A stretch of 64,000 bases of DNA from positions 5,828,001-5,892,000 of the forward strand of contig JAFFSR010000251.1 of the NCBI GenBank assembly GCA_017163975.1, given 5' to 3'. Shown here in pieces: positions 13,301 through 22,811 of this stretch. Each line of letters begins with the position of its first letter. Position 1 is the stretch's first letter. The DNA comes from Anastatus disparis. Lineage: Eukaryota; Arthropoda; Insecta; Hymenoptera; Eupelmidae. The notes under the pieces are model-generated. The model had not been told where the DNA came from, made no database searches, and worked only from the letters and a program-made list of their open reading frames with translations. The position numbers were made by a program, and so were the translations under genes.

Positions 13301-15630
13301 AATTTTTAAATTAATTAAGATATTGTTAACTCAAAATCATCAAATCTTCGAGACTGAGCGATTGTTTTATATGTGTACTGATATGATGTTCACTAGAAAA
13401 CTGTATTTCAGCAGAAATATGGCCGTGACTACTTCGAATATGTGCATTTTTCATAGCGTGAAAGTAACAAATTATGAGCCTAGCCATGTTAAAATCCGAT
13501 GTATATTTAAAAATTATTTTTTTTAATTACTTTTTCCCTATGGAAAATGTATCTATTTGAAGAATTAGCCACAGTCATATATTACTGCAGAAATACCGTT
13601 TTATAGTTGACATTGTATGAGTTCACATATTGTTGATAGCTTTTCTAAAACTCTTTATATTCTGATGAAACTAGGCTGGTGATTTACTGCATCCACGCAG
13701 CTGAAAATCTACACAATTTAGAAATTTGCTACTGCTCTAATTCCATTATCGTCAATCATTGCATGAAAGTTTTGTTACTTCAATGTAAACTTGAAAATCC
13801 ACATGCACATGACGAATTATTTTAATAAATAAATAAATTAAACTATAAAGTTATTATTATTTTTATTAATGATTTTAAGAGAAGAAAATGACTGCTTAGT
13901 CTTCAAGATGTGGTGATTTTGATTTAACATAAATTAAAATTTGGGAGACTGGGGCTAAAAGTAACAGGGATAAGAATTAACAGTCAATTTATATAGTGAT
14001 GCAAACAGTCTTACAGGTTCTGTAGTTGACTTTTTATGTTTAATATAATTACTTCTGTTATGTAAACGTATTTAGTAACTTGCAGTATAGACCGCAAAGG
14101 AAAAGCGTGTAACGATTTTTTTGACAGAAACTAAAATATTTTAACATAATCAAATGCTTGTTTTTTTATTTTATTCTATGTATTTAATAAAATTAAAATT
14201 ATTTTATATTAATCTACTCTACAAATAATTTGAACACTCGTATTAATATTTTAAGATTTATTTTTAAATACCTTTTATCAATATTTAAAAAAAAATGTGT
14301 CTATTGTGGTAGGTGTTAACAAATCTTTAGGGTAAATATTAACACTGTTAATACGTAAGGATATATTTGAAAAGGATAAGAAAATGCGATGAATAAAAGA
14401 TTAATTTAATAAAAACTTTACTATGATTTTTTTATAGCCTTATATGTTTTTAGTTATAATCATTCTATTATTCTATAATACAAAAAATTGATGTTATTCT
14501 TACTTTTCAAAAAGATGAAAAAATTATTTTTTTACCCTCAGGGCGCAAAATTCGATTTTCTATGCTTGTCAAGCGGGCGCAAAATAGTACATTCCCGCCC
14601 TAGGGCGGATCAAAAAACAATATGTGTACTACGGGCGCAAGGGAATTCCGGCCACAGTGCGAATTTAGCGCCCTCGTCTCGCTCTGGCGCTCATTCGCAC
14701 TCTGGCCGGAATCCCCTATTTTGTGCCCTTGGTACACAATGTACTATTTTCATATTTTGTTAAAATTTTCTTTATTATATTTCATTTGTTATTTGGATGT
14801 ACAGTAAAAAATATATAATTTTTGTTCACATCAATTAAATAACTGTAGTTATTATCAAATTGCATTTTTATAATAAAAAAATGTAATGTTAATACTTACC
14901 CCAAACGCGGAACAAATATTAACAAGTAAACCTTTTTAATATACTCAAAAAATACATGGATTAAAAAATAAAGATGCTTTTTTAAAAAGTGTAAAAATTT
15001 TACATTCCAATCAAAATATTTATTGTGATTTAAAAAAAATTAATTTTTACTTGAATGTTTAATATATCTATATTGTATAAGATAACATTTATTTAATAAT
15101 GAAATTCATTAATAAATATATGATCACAGGATAATATTTTTATCATATATTTGTACATATATTTTAATTTAAAAAAATATAAAATAATTTTTTTGAATTA
15201 GGGTACAGCACGACCTACAAAGTATAGATGCTTATGGGATGATTCAAATATGTCCGAAGATGAACTAGAAAATTTAACATATTATTTATGTCATATGTTT
15301 TCACGATGCACGAGATCTGTGAGTTATCCAGCTCCTACGTATTACGCACACCTCGCCGCTTTTCGTGCCAGAAATTTGACTGAAGGGTACGTTTCGTTTA
15401 TTTTGACATAAATTACTTTCATTAATTAATTGTTCATGTTTTGAAGTATTTCAAACTTTTTTAATATTTGCGTATTATATTATTTGTTAATATTCTTTTA
15501 AAATGGCGTAATACAAATAATTTTATATATTTACAGTGTTCCAATCAATTTAGATAGATTAGATGACGAACAACGGTATAAGTTAACATTACAACCAGAT
15601 ATATTAAAAACACCAATGTTTTTCGTATAG
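1352..15630 (+). CDS. AGO2: Argonaute-2-like slicer, 19 coding exons
   Basis: Siwi/Ago-family protein; insect AGO2 is the siRNA-guided endonuclease of antiviral and anti-transposon RNAi. Coding exons: 1352-1364, 2696-3195, 6280-6366, 6463-6513, 6587-6871, 6988-7185, 7424-7547, 7724-7875, 8075-8335, 11383-11505, 11584-11863, 11937-12095, 12175-12346, 12421-12517, 12589-12674, 12812-12913, 12984-13251, 15202-15386, 15537-15630. All junctions are GT-AG, phases agree and the sum is 3,237 nt (1,078 aa). The N terminus is Gln-rich with a GRGRGRGQ tract (exon 2), as in insect AGO2. ArgoN follows at about 230-330, linker 1 at about 380-420, PAZ at about 420-565 (ends in [18 protein letters not shown]), MID at about 600-800 and PIWI to the end. 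The slicer tetrad is intact: D817 (GADVTHP), E865 (EEIILDL), D898 (YRDGV) and H1036 ([11 protein letters not shown]). The start ATG AAG AAA AGA G joins exon 2 in phase, giving MKKRGFKKK. No stop or frameshift was seen. AGO1 is unlikely because of the Q-rich N terminus and divergence. Confidence 0.93.
2182..2513. mobile_element. Tc1/mariner-like fold-back MITE in AGO2 intron 1
   Basis: A 332-bp near-palindrome. The ends TACCCTACTGAAAAATCTCA and TGAGATTTTTTAGTAGGGTA are inverted, and the arms stay complementary through the GAAATCACCTGATTTCTCATG stretch almost to the centre. The terminal TA on each side fits a TA target duplication, typical of the Tc1/mariner superfamily. No coding capacity. Confidence 0.75.
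3388..3681. mobile_element. small inverted-repeat insertion nested in the left arm
   Basis: Its ends are GAGACTTTTTGGGG and CCCCAAAAAGTTTCTC, with a second inverted pair inside (…TATAAAGGCCTGAGACC / GGTCTCAGACCTTTATG…). Removing it restores collinearity of the outer element's left arm with its right arm, which supports a later insertion. Confidence 0.5.
4300..4382. repeat. GC-rich hairpin with GAGCGTAGCGAG loop
   Basis: Outer arms GTCCTATGTGCCATTTCCCG / …AAAATGACTCATAGGAC flank an inner perfect inverted repeat GGCACGGCGTA/TACGCCGTGCC (4319-4362) whose loop contains GAGCGTAGCGAGAG. A related half-copy lies at about 3815-3840. Similar loops occur in hairpins at 43.8, 44.0 and 57.8 kb. Confidence 0.55.
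4695..6123. mobile_element. 1.43-kb inverted-repeat element with GTACTT arrays, AGO2 intron 2
   Basis: Begins CCCTGTTGAAAATAAGTACG and ends with the inverted copy …TATTTTCAACAGGG. Both arms are built of repeats of the palindrome AAGTACGTACTT, degenerating inwards. The centre has another inverted pair (AACGCCACCTAACAGC at about 5379-5394 and its complement at about 5449-5465). Bases 5461-5523 resemble 53,519-53,580 elsewhere in the window. No ORF. The family is unknown to me. Confidence 0.65.
8441..8974. repeat. fold-back repeat in AGO2 intron 9
   Basis: AATAAATCAAAAAGTGTGCC at the left is answered by …GCAAACTTTTTGATTTATT at the right. The arms remain complementary inwards, including the pair TAGTCATTTTT / AAAAATGACTA. 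Non-coding, probably a MITE. Confidence 0.55.
10330..10570. repeat. fold-back repeat in AGO2 intron 9
   Basis: Ends AAAATTTGGACGGTTGAGCG and CACGACCGTCAATTTT are inverted, followed inwards by AAGAAGGT / ACCTTCTT and by repeated GAAAATGAAAT-type motifs. Non-coding. Confidence 0.5.
10853..11012. mobile_element. 160-bp MITE with near-perfect 39-bp TIRs, AGO2 intron 9
   Basis: Starts TGTACACTCGACGGAAACAT and ends with its reverse complement; the inverted match runs about 39 bases per side (to the TAATTCTTTT stretch) around an ~80-bp centre. The arms are almost identical, suggesting a recent insertion or good preservation. No convincing target duplication was found. Confidence 0.7.
14624..14740. 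repeat. GC-rich hairpin in AGO2 intron 17
   Basis: GTGTACTACGGGCGCAAGGG…TTCCGGCC pairs with GGCCGGAA…TTTTGTGCCCTTGGTACAC, and GTGCGAAT pairs with ATTCGCAC around a loop containing CTCGTCTCGCTCTGG. GC content is far above the background. It lies within a longer GC-richer insert from about 14,535. Confidence 0.5.
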
Positions 15631-16451
15631 ATACAATTTTTTTAAATATTTAAAATAATAATAAAATTTAACATTTTTTTTAAGTTCTAAAAATGAAATA
15701 TTGATATACTACATGTAAGTAAATATTGATAAATATTTATCTTTCTTAATAAAAAATAAAATGTATAAATAAAAGTTTTTAAATCTTAGCAAAATGTATT
15801 AATTTATTTTTATTATTGTGTTTTGATTTTGTTATTTTATTGTACTTTGTTTCTACTAAATAATAAAAATAATGCAATTTATTATTAAGTTTTCAAATCC
15901 AATAAAATGATACATAAGTTATAAAAAATTTATTTTTTTTTAAATTTAAATAGTTGTTTTCTCCGTTTGGAAATTTTAGTTGCTCTCATTATGGCTCTTA
16001 TAAAACGAAAATATAATGTAAGTTATAAAAAGATTTAACACATACAAATAATAATTTTCTATGAAAATATTGTAAAAAATTAGAAAATACTTAAAAACAA
16101 AAATGAAAAATACAACTGTGGGATTTCAGAACGAAGATGGTTATTTATTATTATTGCCTAGATATTTATTTGATTATTGTCACTGAACATTATAACTGTT
16201 AATTATGATATAACAGAACATTTTATTCAATATATGAAAAACAAAATAATTATATAGATTCTAAAATGCAACTATTTAATTAAAATCTCATTCATTTGAA
16301 AATTCATCAGAAACAATAACATTATATTCAAAACTTAATAATCTTAAGAGTCATATAAAATTTATGCATAACTAAAATTTTAAGTAAAAAAAATATAACG
16401 ATAGAATTATAAAAAAATAGATATATCGGCGGGTCAGTGGAATAATATAAC

Positions 16452-16644
16452 ACGTCGAGTAAACTTTCGAGAAACATATACGTCGGATTAAATTTGAAGA
16501 AGAGTACACGTAACATTAACTTTAAAGAAAAGTACACGTTTGTTTAATTTAACATTGACGTGTACGTTTCTTCAAAGTTAAGTCGACGTGTATGCTTTTT
16601 CAAAATTAATTCGACGTATATGTTTCTCGAAAGTAAATCTGACG
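16452..16644. repeat. fold-back repeat with ACGT-rich arms
   Basis: ACGTCGAGTAAACTTTCGAG…AAGTACACGT pairs with ACGTGTACGTTTCTTC…CTCGAAAGTAAATCTGACG. The minus-strand ORF over it (16,328-16,537) is a by-product. Non-coding MITE-like. Confidence 0.5.
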
Positions 16645-16729
16645 ATATGAATACTTCAGTAGTAACTGTTTGGTATGGTCAGACAATACATCACATCTTC
16701 GTTACTTTTACGTATCAATTAAATTTAAT

Positions 16730-16853
16730 CCTCTTTTAAAAAAACGATGGCCGGATGTTGTGAAACATTTTATACTAAGAACGTGATTGGTTCCTCTTTT
16801 AAAAAAACGATGGCCGGATGTTGTGAAACATTTTATACTAAGAACGTGATTGG
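16730..16853 (+). repeat. two-unit 63-bp tandem duplication
   Basis: The unit beginning CCTCTTTTAAAAAAACGATG and ending ACGTGATTGG occurs twice back to back (starts 16,730 and 16,793) with no difference seen over the unit. It is a recent local duplication or assembly slippage. Confidence 0.8.
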
Positions 16854-18740
16854 TGGATTGAATAGAATCATATGATTGGCGAAAAACGAGATTTGATTTA
16901 ATATAATATGCTTAAATAAAATCATCGATTTAAAATTTAATAACAAAAATCATTGATAAATAATTAAATTATAATTATTGAGTTATAGTTGGATTTTTTT
17001 AATAAAATTATCAATATAAACATCGCTAACTTCCGTTTACAAAATTCTTTTGTGTGAAGATGTCGAGAGTGCGAAGTACCGCTCTATATTCATTTGTTAT
17101 TGTATATTTAAAATTAGAACATTGTAACAATTCTATGCTATTTACTTCTGAATTCTTTTTTTAAAAATTGTACCATAAAATAGTTATTAAGCAATAAATT
17201 TAGCAATAAATATTTTTTGAAAATACAGATGTTATCAACTTTTTAGCTTATAACAAGGCAAATAATTTTGTAAATTTGAAAAAAAATTTAAAATATTTCG
17301 AAATATTTTAAAATAATTTATAAAAAACCGATACGTAATACAATTTTGATAATATAATTTAATATATAAAATATTTCTAGATTGACAGCTTAAAAATTTT
17401 TTTTCAAAAATATAGTATAATACTTGCCTAAAATGTACTATTTTTAAAAGTTTTTTTATTTAATTTCAAAATTTAAATTGAATCACGCTTAGAATAAACA
17501 GTTCTTCTGCAAAATAAAATAAAAAATTTTTTGGTTGAAAGAATAATATAATTACTATAATTAAGAAAATATAGATTAGAATTTTTATTTTTATTTCTAT
17601 TTTAAAAATAGGAACGATATACATATCGTTAAGAATGGATTTGAACTATTTTATTTTTTATATATTTTATGGATTTCATATTGTTGAAAATATTAATTTT
17701 TAAATAACTTCATTCATTGGTTATTAAGAATTTAGGATTCCAATATTACATATTAAAATTTTTCTGGCACTTATTTTAATTCTCATTTAAGATATATCTT
17801 GAAAATCAAATACGTTAGATTTATATTAAGTGTATAAAAAGCTATATATTCGTAAAATAACTTTTGACCTTGTAATAGTTTACGTTATTTAAATTTTGTA
17901 AGATTTAAGAAATGTCTAAAAACTAATCTAAAAGTTTACCATTTCTTCAATTTTTTAAAATAATAATAAGAAAATGAATATAGCGATAATATATCTTTTA
18001 AATGGGATTTATTTTTCTCGAAGTTTTCCGTGTCTATAAATTCACTGATGCCGCGTAAACTACTCTGATACATTAGTATATAACATCAATTTCTTTACTG
18101 ATGCAGATAGTAGATATGAAATTATTATTATTTAATAATGAACAGAAAATAATAACACTATATTAACGGTTAATCATTAAAAATTTATATACATTTAGAT
18201 TAGATATAGAGCGCGCTTGCGCGCATGGATTTTCTAGTTCAGTTAAAATATTGACTTTTATTTCTAGAAAAATTGAAATTTAAAATATTAATTTTTCTTA
18301 CATTTTAACTGTTGGGTATTTTACGAGAATGTTTTATTAGGGTACACCTCTTTATTCAAAAATCTCTCAGTAAATCCCATAACAAAATGTCAAATTAAAA
18401 ACACCATTGAAAATAATTTTTTATGTGAGATTTCACATAAGATCTCATATAAGACAGTGTATATATGTGGATTAGAATAAGAGTGGCACAAATCACATAT
18501 TTCCAATTTCAAGTTTTTGATGTTATAGGCTAATAAAAAAATTAGGAAAATATTTTTTTTTTTTAATATTACACATCAGATCGATAAATTATATGTTTTT
18601 ATTTTATAATTCAGCCAAGTATTAAAGGACTGTCTGATTTTTTATTATAATAAAAAAAATTTCAGTACATGGGACGCTATTTTCATTTTAATTAAAAGTC
18701 GTAAGTATTCATGGACTTATACTATTATTACTTTAAGAGA

Positions 18741-18811
18741 GCGCGGTGGTGTAACGGATAAGGCTCTTGCTTTCTATGCTGGAGGGCAAGGGTTCGAATC
18801 CCAGCCAGGTA
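18741..18811 (+). ncRNA. tRNA-like pol III promoter sequence (SINE head or tRNA relic)
   Basis: A-box-like TGGTGTAACGG (18,747-18,757) and a consensus B-box GGTTCGAATCC (18,791-18,801) at tRNA spacing, followed by a T6 run near 18,819. CTTGC/GCAAG can pair but with an oversized loop, and the acceptor stem does not close. It is a tRNA-derived relic or SINE head rather than a functional tRNA. It resembles the sequence at 20,104. Confidence 0.5.
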
Positions 18812-18852
18812 CCTCTGACTTTTTTCGAAAGAAAATTAGTACGTGCCATTTA

Positions 18853-19118
18853 TACACGGAGCGAACAAATCGGGAATACTTCCTTGCGCCCTCTACTGCT
18901 ATAGTTCCGTACACATGTTTTTGGAAATAGACCTTGTGTATAAGCAACGATTCCATAACCCATCGGGAAAAGTCCGGAACGCTTATAGAGCGTTCGGACT
19001 TTTCCCGATGCCTTATGGAATCGTTGCTTGTACGCAAGGCCTATTTCCAAAAACGTGCGTACGGAACTGTAGCAGTAGAGGGCGCAAGGAAGTATTCCCG
19101 ATTTGTTCGCTCCGTGTA
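18853..19118. repeat. 266-bp near-perfect palindrome
   Basis: TACACGGAGCGAACAAATCG at the left is the reverse complement of the right end. Arms of about 125 bases run almost to the centre, through GGGCGCAAGGAAGTATTCCC and CATCGGGAAAAGTCCG. Overlapping ORFs on both strands (18,774-19,200) arise from the palindrome and share residues. It follows the tRNA-like sequence at 18,741 and may be the body of the same element. Confidence 0.7.
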
Positions 19119-19507
19119 TCGTGACTCTTAAAAATCCGACCTCATTGGGTATCGGTTGATTGTTGGTCACAGAAGTGGCTGACCATATATCGCTAGTCAA
19201 AGTTTTCGGTATGGTGTGTCAGATGGTCTAGTCTGATGTGATGTGTTAAACACGTACCGGGTCAGACTCTCTCTGATATCCTCATATTAAAAAAGTTAAT
19301 TATATAAAGGACAATATCCTCATATATTAACTTAGAAAAAAATACCATTATTACTTTTATAAATAAAACTAGTTCGCCACTGTGGCCCTTTGGGCCCAGC
19401 AAATCAGCTTTGTGGCTCGCACCTTGGTCCTTTCAAAGCTTCACTTGGCTCAGTTCTGAAATGCCCTCGGGCCTTGCATCGCTTCGCGAAAAAACAAATT
19501 TTGAAAA

Positions 19508-19513
19508 AAAGTA
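19508..19513 (+). other. left 6-bp target-site duplication of the Polinton
   Basis: AAAGTA immediately precedes the left TIR, and the same six bases immediately follow the right TIR (32,972-32,977). A 6-bp duplication is diagnostic for Polinton integration. Confidence 0.9.
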
Positions 19514-19880
19514 AGTAGATAAGCTATGTTCCTTCTGGCGCACTGGTCCAGTAATGCTATGTCTCTTCTGGACCACTGGCCCAGTAGTGCTATGTCTCGA
19601 CCACTGGTCCAGTAATGCTATGTCCCTTCTGGGCCAGTAGTGCTATGAGGTATTTTTGGCTCACGCGGAAATCAGCGAGCGCTATCACGCGGGTATGAGC
19701 GCTATGCCATAGCGGCATATCTAATATTTTAAATATAATAATTTATATTATAATTTTTATATTATTATATTATAAGTTTTATATCATAATCATAATTTTT
19801 ATATTATAATTTTTATGAAAAAGCCCGCAGCGGTATGCGATACGGGCCTATCTACTATTTTTAAGATTATAATTATATTT
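19514..19880 (+). repeat. left terminal inverted repeat of the Polinton
   Basis: Starts AGTAGATAAGCTATG. It contains about four ~35-40-bp subrepeats around the motif CTGGACCACTGGCCCAG, then TTTGGCTCACGCGGAAATCA, an AT-rich ATTATAATTTTTATA stretch and GAAAAAGCCCGCAGCGGTAT. The right copy matches closely, differing mainly in AT-repeat length. Confidence 0.88.
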
Positions 19881-20103
19881 AATATTCGATGATTGTGTAA
19901 TGTTAGATCCGTAATTTATTTATATTAATTTATTATTAAAATTCTTTTAAAATAAAATTTTTAGTGAAATTTTTTTTTTTTATAATAAATAATTATTAAT
20001 AATAATTAATAATTATTCTAAAAATTTAATCAATATTTAAATAAAAATAGGATTGTATTCGATAAACTACTGATATACAAGTTTCCAAAATTATCGAATA
20101 TGA

Positions 20104-20175
20104 CGACGCCGTGGTCAAGTGGTATATGTGCTTGCCTCTCGACCAGAGGGTCGTGGGTTCGATCCCAACCCAGGT
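20104..20175 (+). ncRNA. tRNA-like pol III promoter sequence inside the Polinton
   Basis: A-box TGGTCAAGTGG (20,112-20,122) and B-box GGTTCGATCCC (20,156-20,166) at tRNA spacing, then a T8 run at about 20,178. The CCTC/GAGG anticodon-like stem encloses a 7-base loop TCGACCA, but position 33 is not U and the acceptor stem pairs over only about 4 bp. Probably a degenerate tRNA or SINE head, related to 18,741-18,811. Confidence 0.5.
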
Positions 20176-20339
20176 CAACTTTTTTTTCACTTTAAAAATT
20201 TCTAAATATTATTTCAAATTAAAAATTGATTTAATTTGAAATGAAAAGTGATTAAAAAAATTTATTCAATAAAAGTTATGCCATATATATACCACCAACG
20301 ATCTACGTTATCGACACGCGACGAGTGGAGATGCTTCTC

Positions 20340-20633
20340 GACTCAATGGCAGAAGAGTGGGGGTACTTGTACTTATACGAGGGGGCTTAGCTTTAAGAAA
20401 TCATTCCTTCACTCGATGGGATGGAAGACGGATCTCCCTCTTCACTACTAAGGATGGTCTGGAAAAACGAAGATGATCTTTCGAACATTAGTAATAGAAG
20501 AAATGGGTGGAAATCAATGGTAGAAGAGTGGGGATACATGTACATATACAAAACAGCTTCGCTTAAAGAAATCATTCCTTCGCTCGATGGCTTAGAAAAC
20601 AGATCTGTCTCTACTACACTGATAGACCTTTAA
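20340..20633 (+). pseudogene. decayed ORF with a duplicated ~36-residue unit, unknown
   Basis: Two direct copies about 175 bp apart (about 20,340-20,450 and 20,514-20,625) share a plus-strand reading frame with the motifs EEWGY, LKEIIPSLDG and a following acidic stretch. The first copy has in-frame stops, the second reads openly to a stop at 20,631-20,633. The family is not recognised. It lies between the left TIR and the FLYWCH gene. Confidence 0.3.
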
Positions 20634-21010
20634 GAACTATGCTCTCTTTCATATAATCACCGCAGCCTTAAATGCAATGTGTAGGCTGACTTTTAGCCTA
20701 AGAAGTGCGAGTTCATTCTTTAAGAGCTCATAGCTTCATCGCAAGAGTTCACAGCTCTTACGGAAGAGCGCAGCAATTTTTCGGCATATTTTTTTCGAAT
20801 TTGGTCTGTCAGTATTAACAAGTGTCGCTTCTTTAACTGTAAGAGCTATGCGCTCTCACAGAAGAGAGCCGTTCATTCACATAGAGTCGCCTCGTGCTTA
20901 AGCCGGTTGTATTTCTTCTCATGAAAGACAGTATCGTTCTTAGACGAAATATCGACGCTTGAATATTATAATATTGCCTGTCTCTTAAAGGTCTATCAGT
21001 GTACTAATGG
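20606..21010. repeat. inverted repeat around a GAGCTC/AAGAGC-rich spacer
   Basis: CTACTACACTGATAGACC…TTTAAGA (about 20,609-20,637) is inverted at about 20,983-21,006. The spacer has several GAGAGC/AAGAGCTATGCGCTCT-type motifs. 21,010-21,531 holds nothing I recognise. Confidence 0.45.
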
Positions 21011-21531
21011 TTCAGGAACTTTCTCTGCTGTGATTCTCTGCTGCTGAGGTGAATGTGACAAGATCTCTTTCTTCAACACTGTGGAAAGTCGTTACACAAA
21101 TATACTACTGTTTTCTCTCTTGTACGGTAGTTGATGTCAAGAATAAGACTTCTTAAATAGTGGTACAGCAAAGTTGGAATCATTTTGAGAGCTATAGCCA
21201 AGTCTCTGAATATGACTATTTGAAGCCTTGCACATGCACCTAGTACTTCATCCTAAATGAATCTTTTACTGAAGATTCAGTCTTTTATAATGGTTTCCCC
21301 ACCATTTTGGATCCCCACCACTCGTATAATTTTTCAAACGTTATAACTGATGGCGCTGACTATCCGATTGGACAAGATTAAGCAGATGTTCCAGCTAGAA
21401 AATATTCTCTCCGTATGGACGTTCAGAAAGCAAAGAAACTTTTGGTTTATATCGATGATTTTTTTTATCTTCAAAAGCTCTTCAACTGATGATATTCATT
21501 TGAAATAAATGTTATATCATCCTAAGTTAAC

Positions 21532-22542
21532 TTAATATATATAACCAGCGTCTCGTAGTTCACTAATTATAAAATTTATCTTTTTATAAGTATAAAGACT
21601 TTTATTAGTTGAAGATGTAAGAATACGAAGACGATCAACTAATACATTGGGATCATCCCATCCTATGTATGTAGAATGAAATTCATCACTACTAGAATAA
21701 TCTGACGAAGTATCATCGCAGGAATCTATGGAACTTACTTTAGCTTTTTTAAATTCATATACTGGTAAATTTTTAATGTTAGATTTTGGTTTACGATTTC
21801 CAAAATTAGATTTTTCGTGTTCAAAGAAAGTATTATTAGAAGAATCTGATGATGTATCACTATTAACATCGTTAGAACTGACTTTCGCTTTTTTACATCT
21901 TGATACTGATAAAGCGTTATTACGAAATTTTCTTTTACAACTTTCAAATTTGTTTCTACTCTTTTGATAATTTTCTATTTCATCATCAGAGCTAGAATGA
22001 GCATCTTCAAGTAATTTTGATTCTGGATACCTTTGGTGATCGATGGAATCAATATTATCTCTTCTCGCGAGTTTATCATTTGTATGATGTGTGTTGAGAG
22101 CATCATTAAACTCACGTTTTTCCTTAAAAATCATATTTCTTGTTGCATTTTCTTCCTGCACAGGCGTTATTGTATGGTTATGTGATGTACAACTTACAAG
22201 TTTCATATCCTTCGTTACAGCACGACTTAAACATTGTTTTGAATAGTAAAGATGACACTTCCAGTGTATATTACCATTATTCATAAGTTTATCCTTATAG
22301 AAAGGAATGCCATTCAAAAGAAGTTTATCTTTTCCTCTAGAACTTTTTATAAGTTGAAGAGATGTATTAGGCGCGAATTCATCAGTAATATTCGAAGCAA
22401 CATCAATCTTTGAATCATTTGTAAATAGAGTTTTTTTCTCTTGATTAGGATCAAATTTTCGATAAATATTTGTATCCAATCGATTCGGAAGTTTGGATTT
22501 AATCATCTCTCTTAATTTCTCAGTTTCGAGAAAGTTTGCCAT
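21532..22542 (-). CDS. FLYWCH-type zinc-finger protein with DUF8207-like C terminus
   Basis: 336 aa, intact. Residues ~64-123 look like a FLYWCH finger: hydrophobic lead, then W94-K-C96, C104 and a closing HNH (H121, H123). FLYWCH fingers bind DNA or protein and occur in insect chromatin proteins and TE-derived genes. Residues ~215-290 contain an internal repeat (KAKVSS.D…DTSSD, twice) in a Ser/Asp-rich linker. The last ~45 residues (GWDDPNVLVDRLR … ELRDAGYIY) match the end of the Polinton protein at 26,669-27,574. The start was chosen as the first Met after a TATA box (22,595-22,604). The last codons (Y-I-Y, stop) are themselves TATA-like. A nuclear regulator is likely, but this is inference. 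Confidence 0.8.
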   Translation of the reverse strand: MANFLETEKLREMIKSKLPNRLDTNIYRKFDPNQEKKTLFTNDSKIDVASNITDEFAPNTSLQLIKSSRGKDKLLLNGIPFYKDKLMNNGNIHWKCHLYYSKQCLSRAVTKDMKLVSCTSHNHTITPVQEENATRNMIFKEKREFNDALNTHHTNDKLARRDNIDSIDHQRYPESKLLEDAHSSSDDEIENYQKSRNKFESCKRKFRNNALSVSRCKKAKVSSNDVNSDTSSDSSNNTFFEHEKSNFGNRKPKSNIKNLPVYEFKKAKVSSIDSCDDTSSDYSSSDEFHSTYIGWDDPNVLVDRLRILTSSTNKSLYTYKKINFIISELRDAGYIY

Positions 22543-22594
22543 GTTGATAGCTTGAGCTTATCATGCATACTGTTCGTGAAATACAAACTCAGCT

Positions 22595-22604
22595 GTATTT
22601 ATAG
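22595..22604 (-). promoter_or_regulatory. TATA box of the FLYWCH gene
   Basis: On the minus strand CTATAAATAC lies about 53 bases before the start codon, with initiator-like TTCACGAACAGT about 25-30 bases downstream. It is the same layout as the other Polinton genes. Confidence 0.6.
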
Positions 22605-22715
22605 TAAAATAACGGGTCATGCAAAACAATTTTAACAAGATGATTTACAAGATAATAAGATAGTTTTAAAATACTAAGATAGAAAAAAAAATCTAGAAAA
22701 TTGTAAGAAAGTTGA

Positions 22716-22811
22716 TGGAAAGTCGATGAGAGTCGATGAAAAGTCGATAAAAGTCGATGAAAGTCGATGAAAGTCGATGAAAAAGTCGATGAAAAAGTCG
22801 ATGAAAAAGTT
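22716..22811. repeat. 10-bp minisatellite block 1 (GTCGATGAAA)
   Basis: About nine units of GTCGATGAAA with slight length variants (10-12 bp). Non-coding. It is the smaller of two blocks in the Polinton. Confidence 0.8.

Larger units (their letters stand above)
15631..18738. other. intergenic region downstream of AGO2
   Basis: A polyadenylation signal AATAAA lies at 15,748-15,753, 118 bases after the AGO2 stop. The rest is AT-rich. It contains a fold-back (16,452-16,644), a 63-bp tandem duplication (16,730-16,853) and a GCGCGCTTGCGCGC micro-hairpin near 18,211. No gene was recognised. Confidence 0.6.

Noticed and set aside
13323..13526. 67-aa ORF after AGO2 exon 17
   Set aside because: Exon 17 joins exon 18 in phase (…[14 protein letters not shown]…), as in other Argonautes, so this is intronic.
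15977..16020. Mini-exon MALIKRKYN followed by GTAAGT
   Set aside because: Tempting acceptor-ATG-donor pattern, but nine codons and no continuation found downstream.
18774..19200. Four overlapping ORFs on both strands (60-116 aa)
   Set aside because: They are translations of the two arms of the same palindrome and share the same peptide; no sign of selection on a frame.
21010..21531. Possible PolB remnant between the FLYWCH gene and the left TIR
   Set aside because: Looked for DxxSLYP-like, YGDTDS-like and KxY-like motifs in all frames by eye; none seen. A profile search would be decisive.
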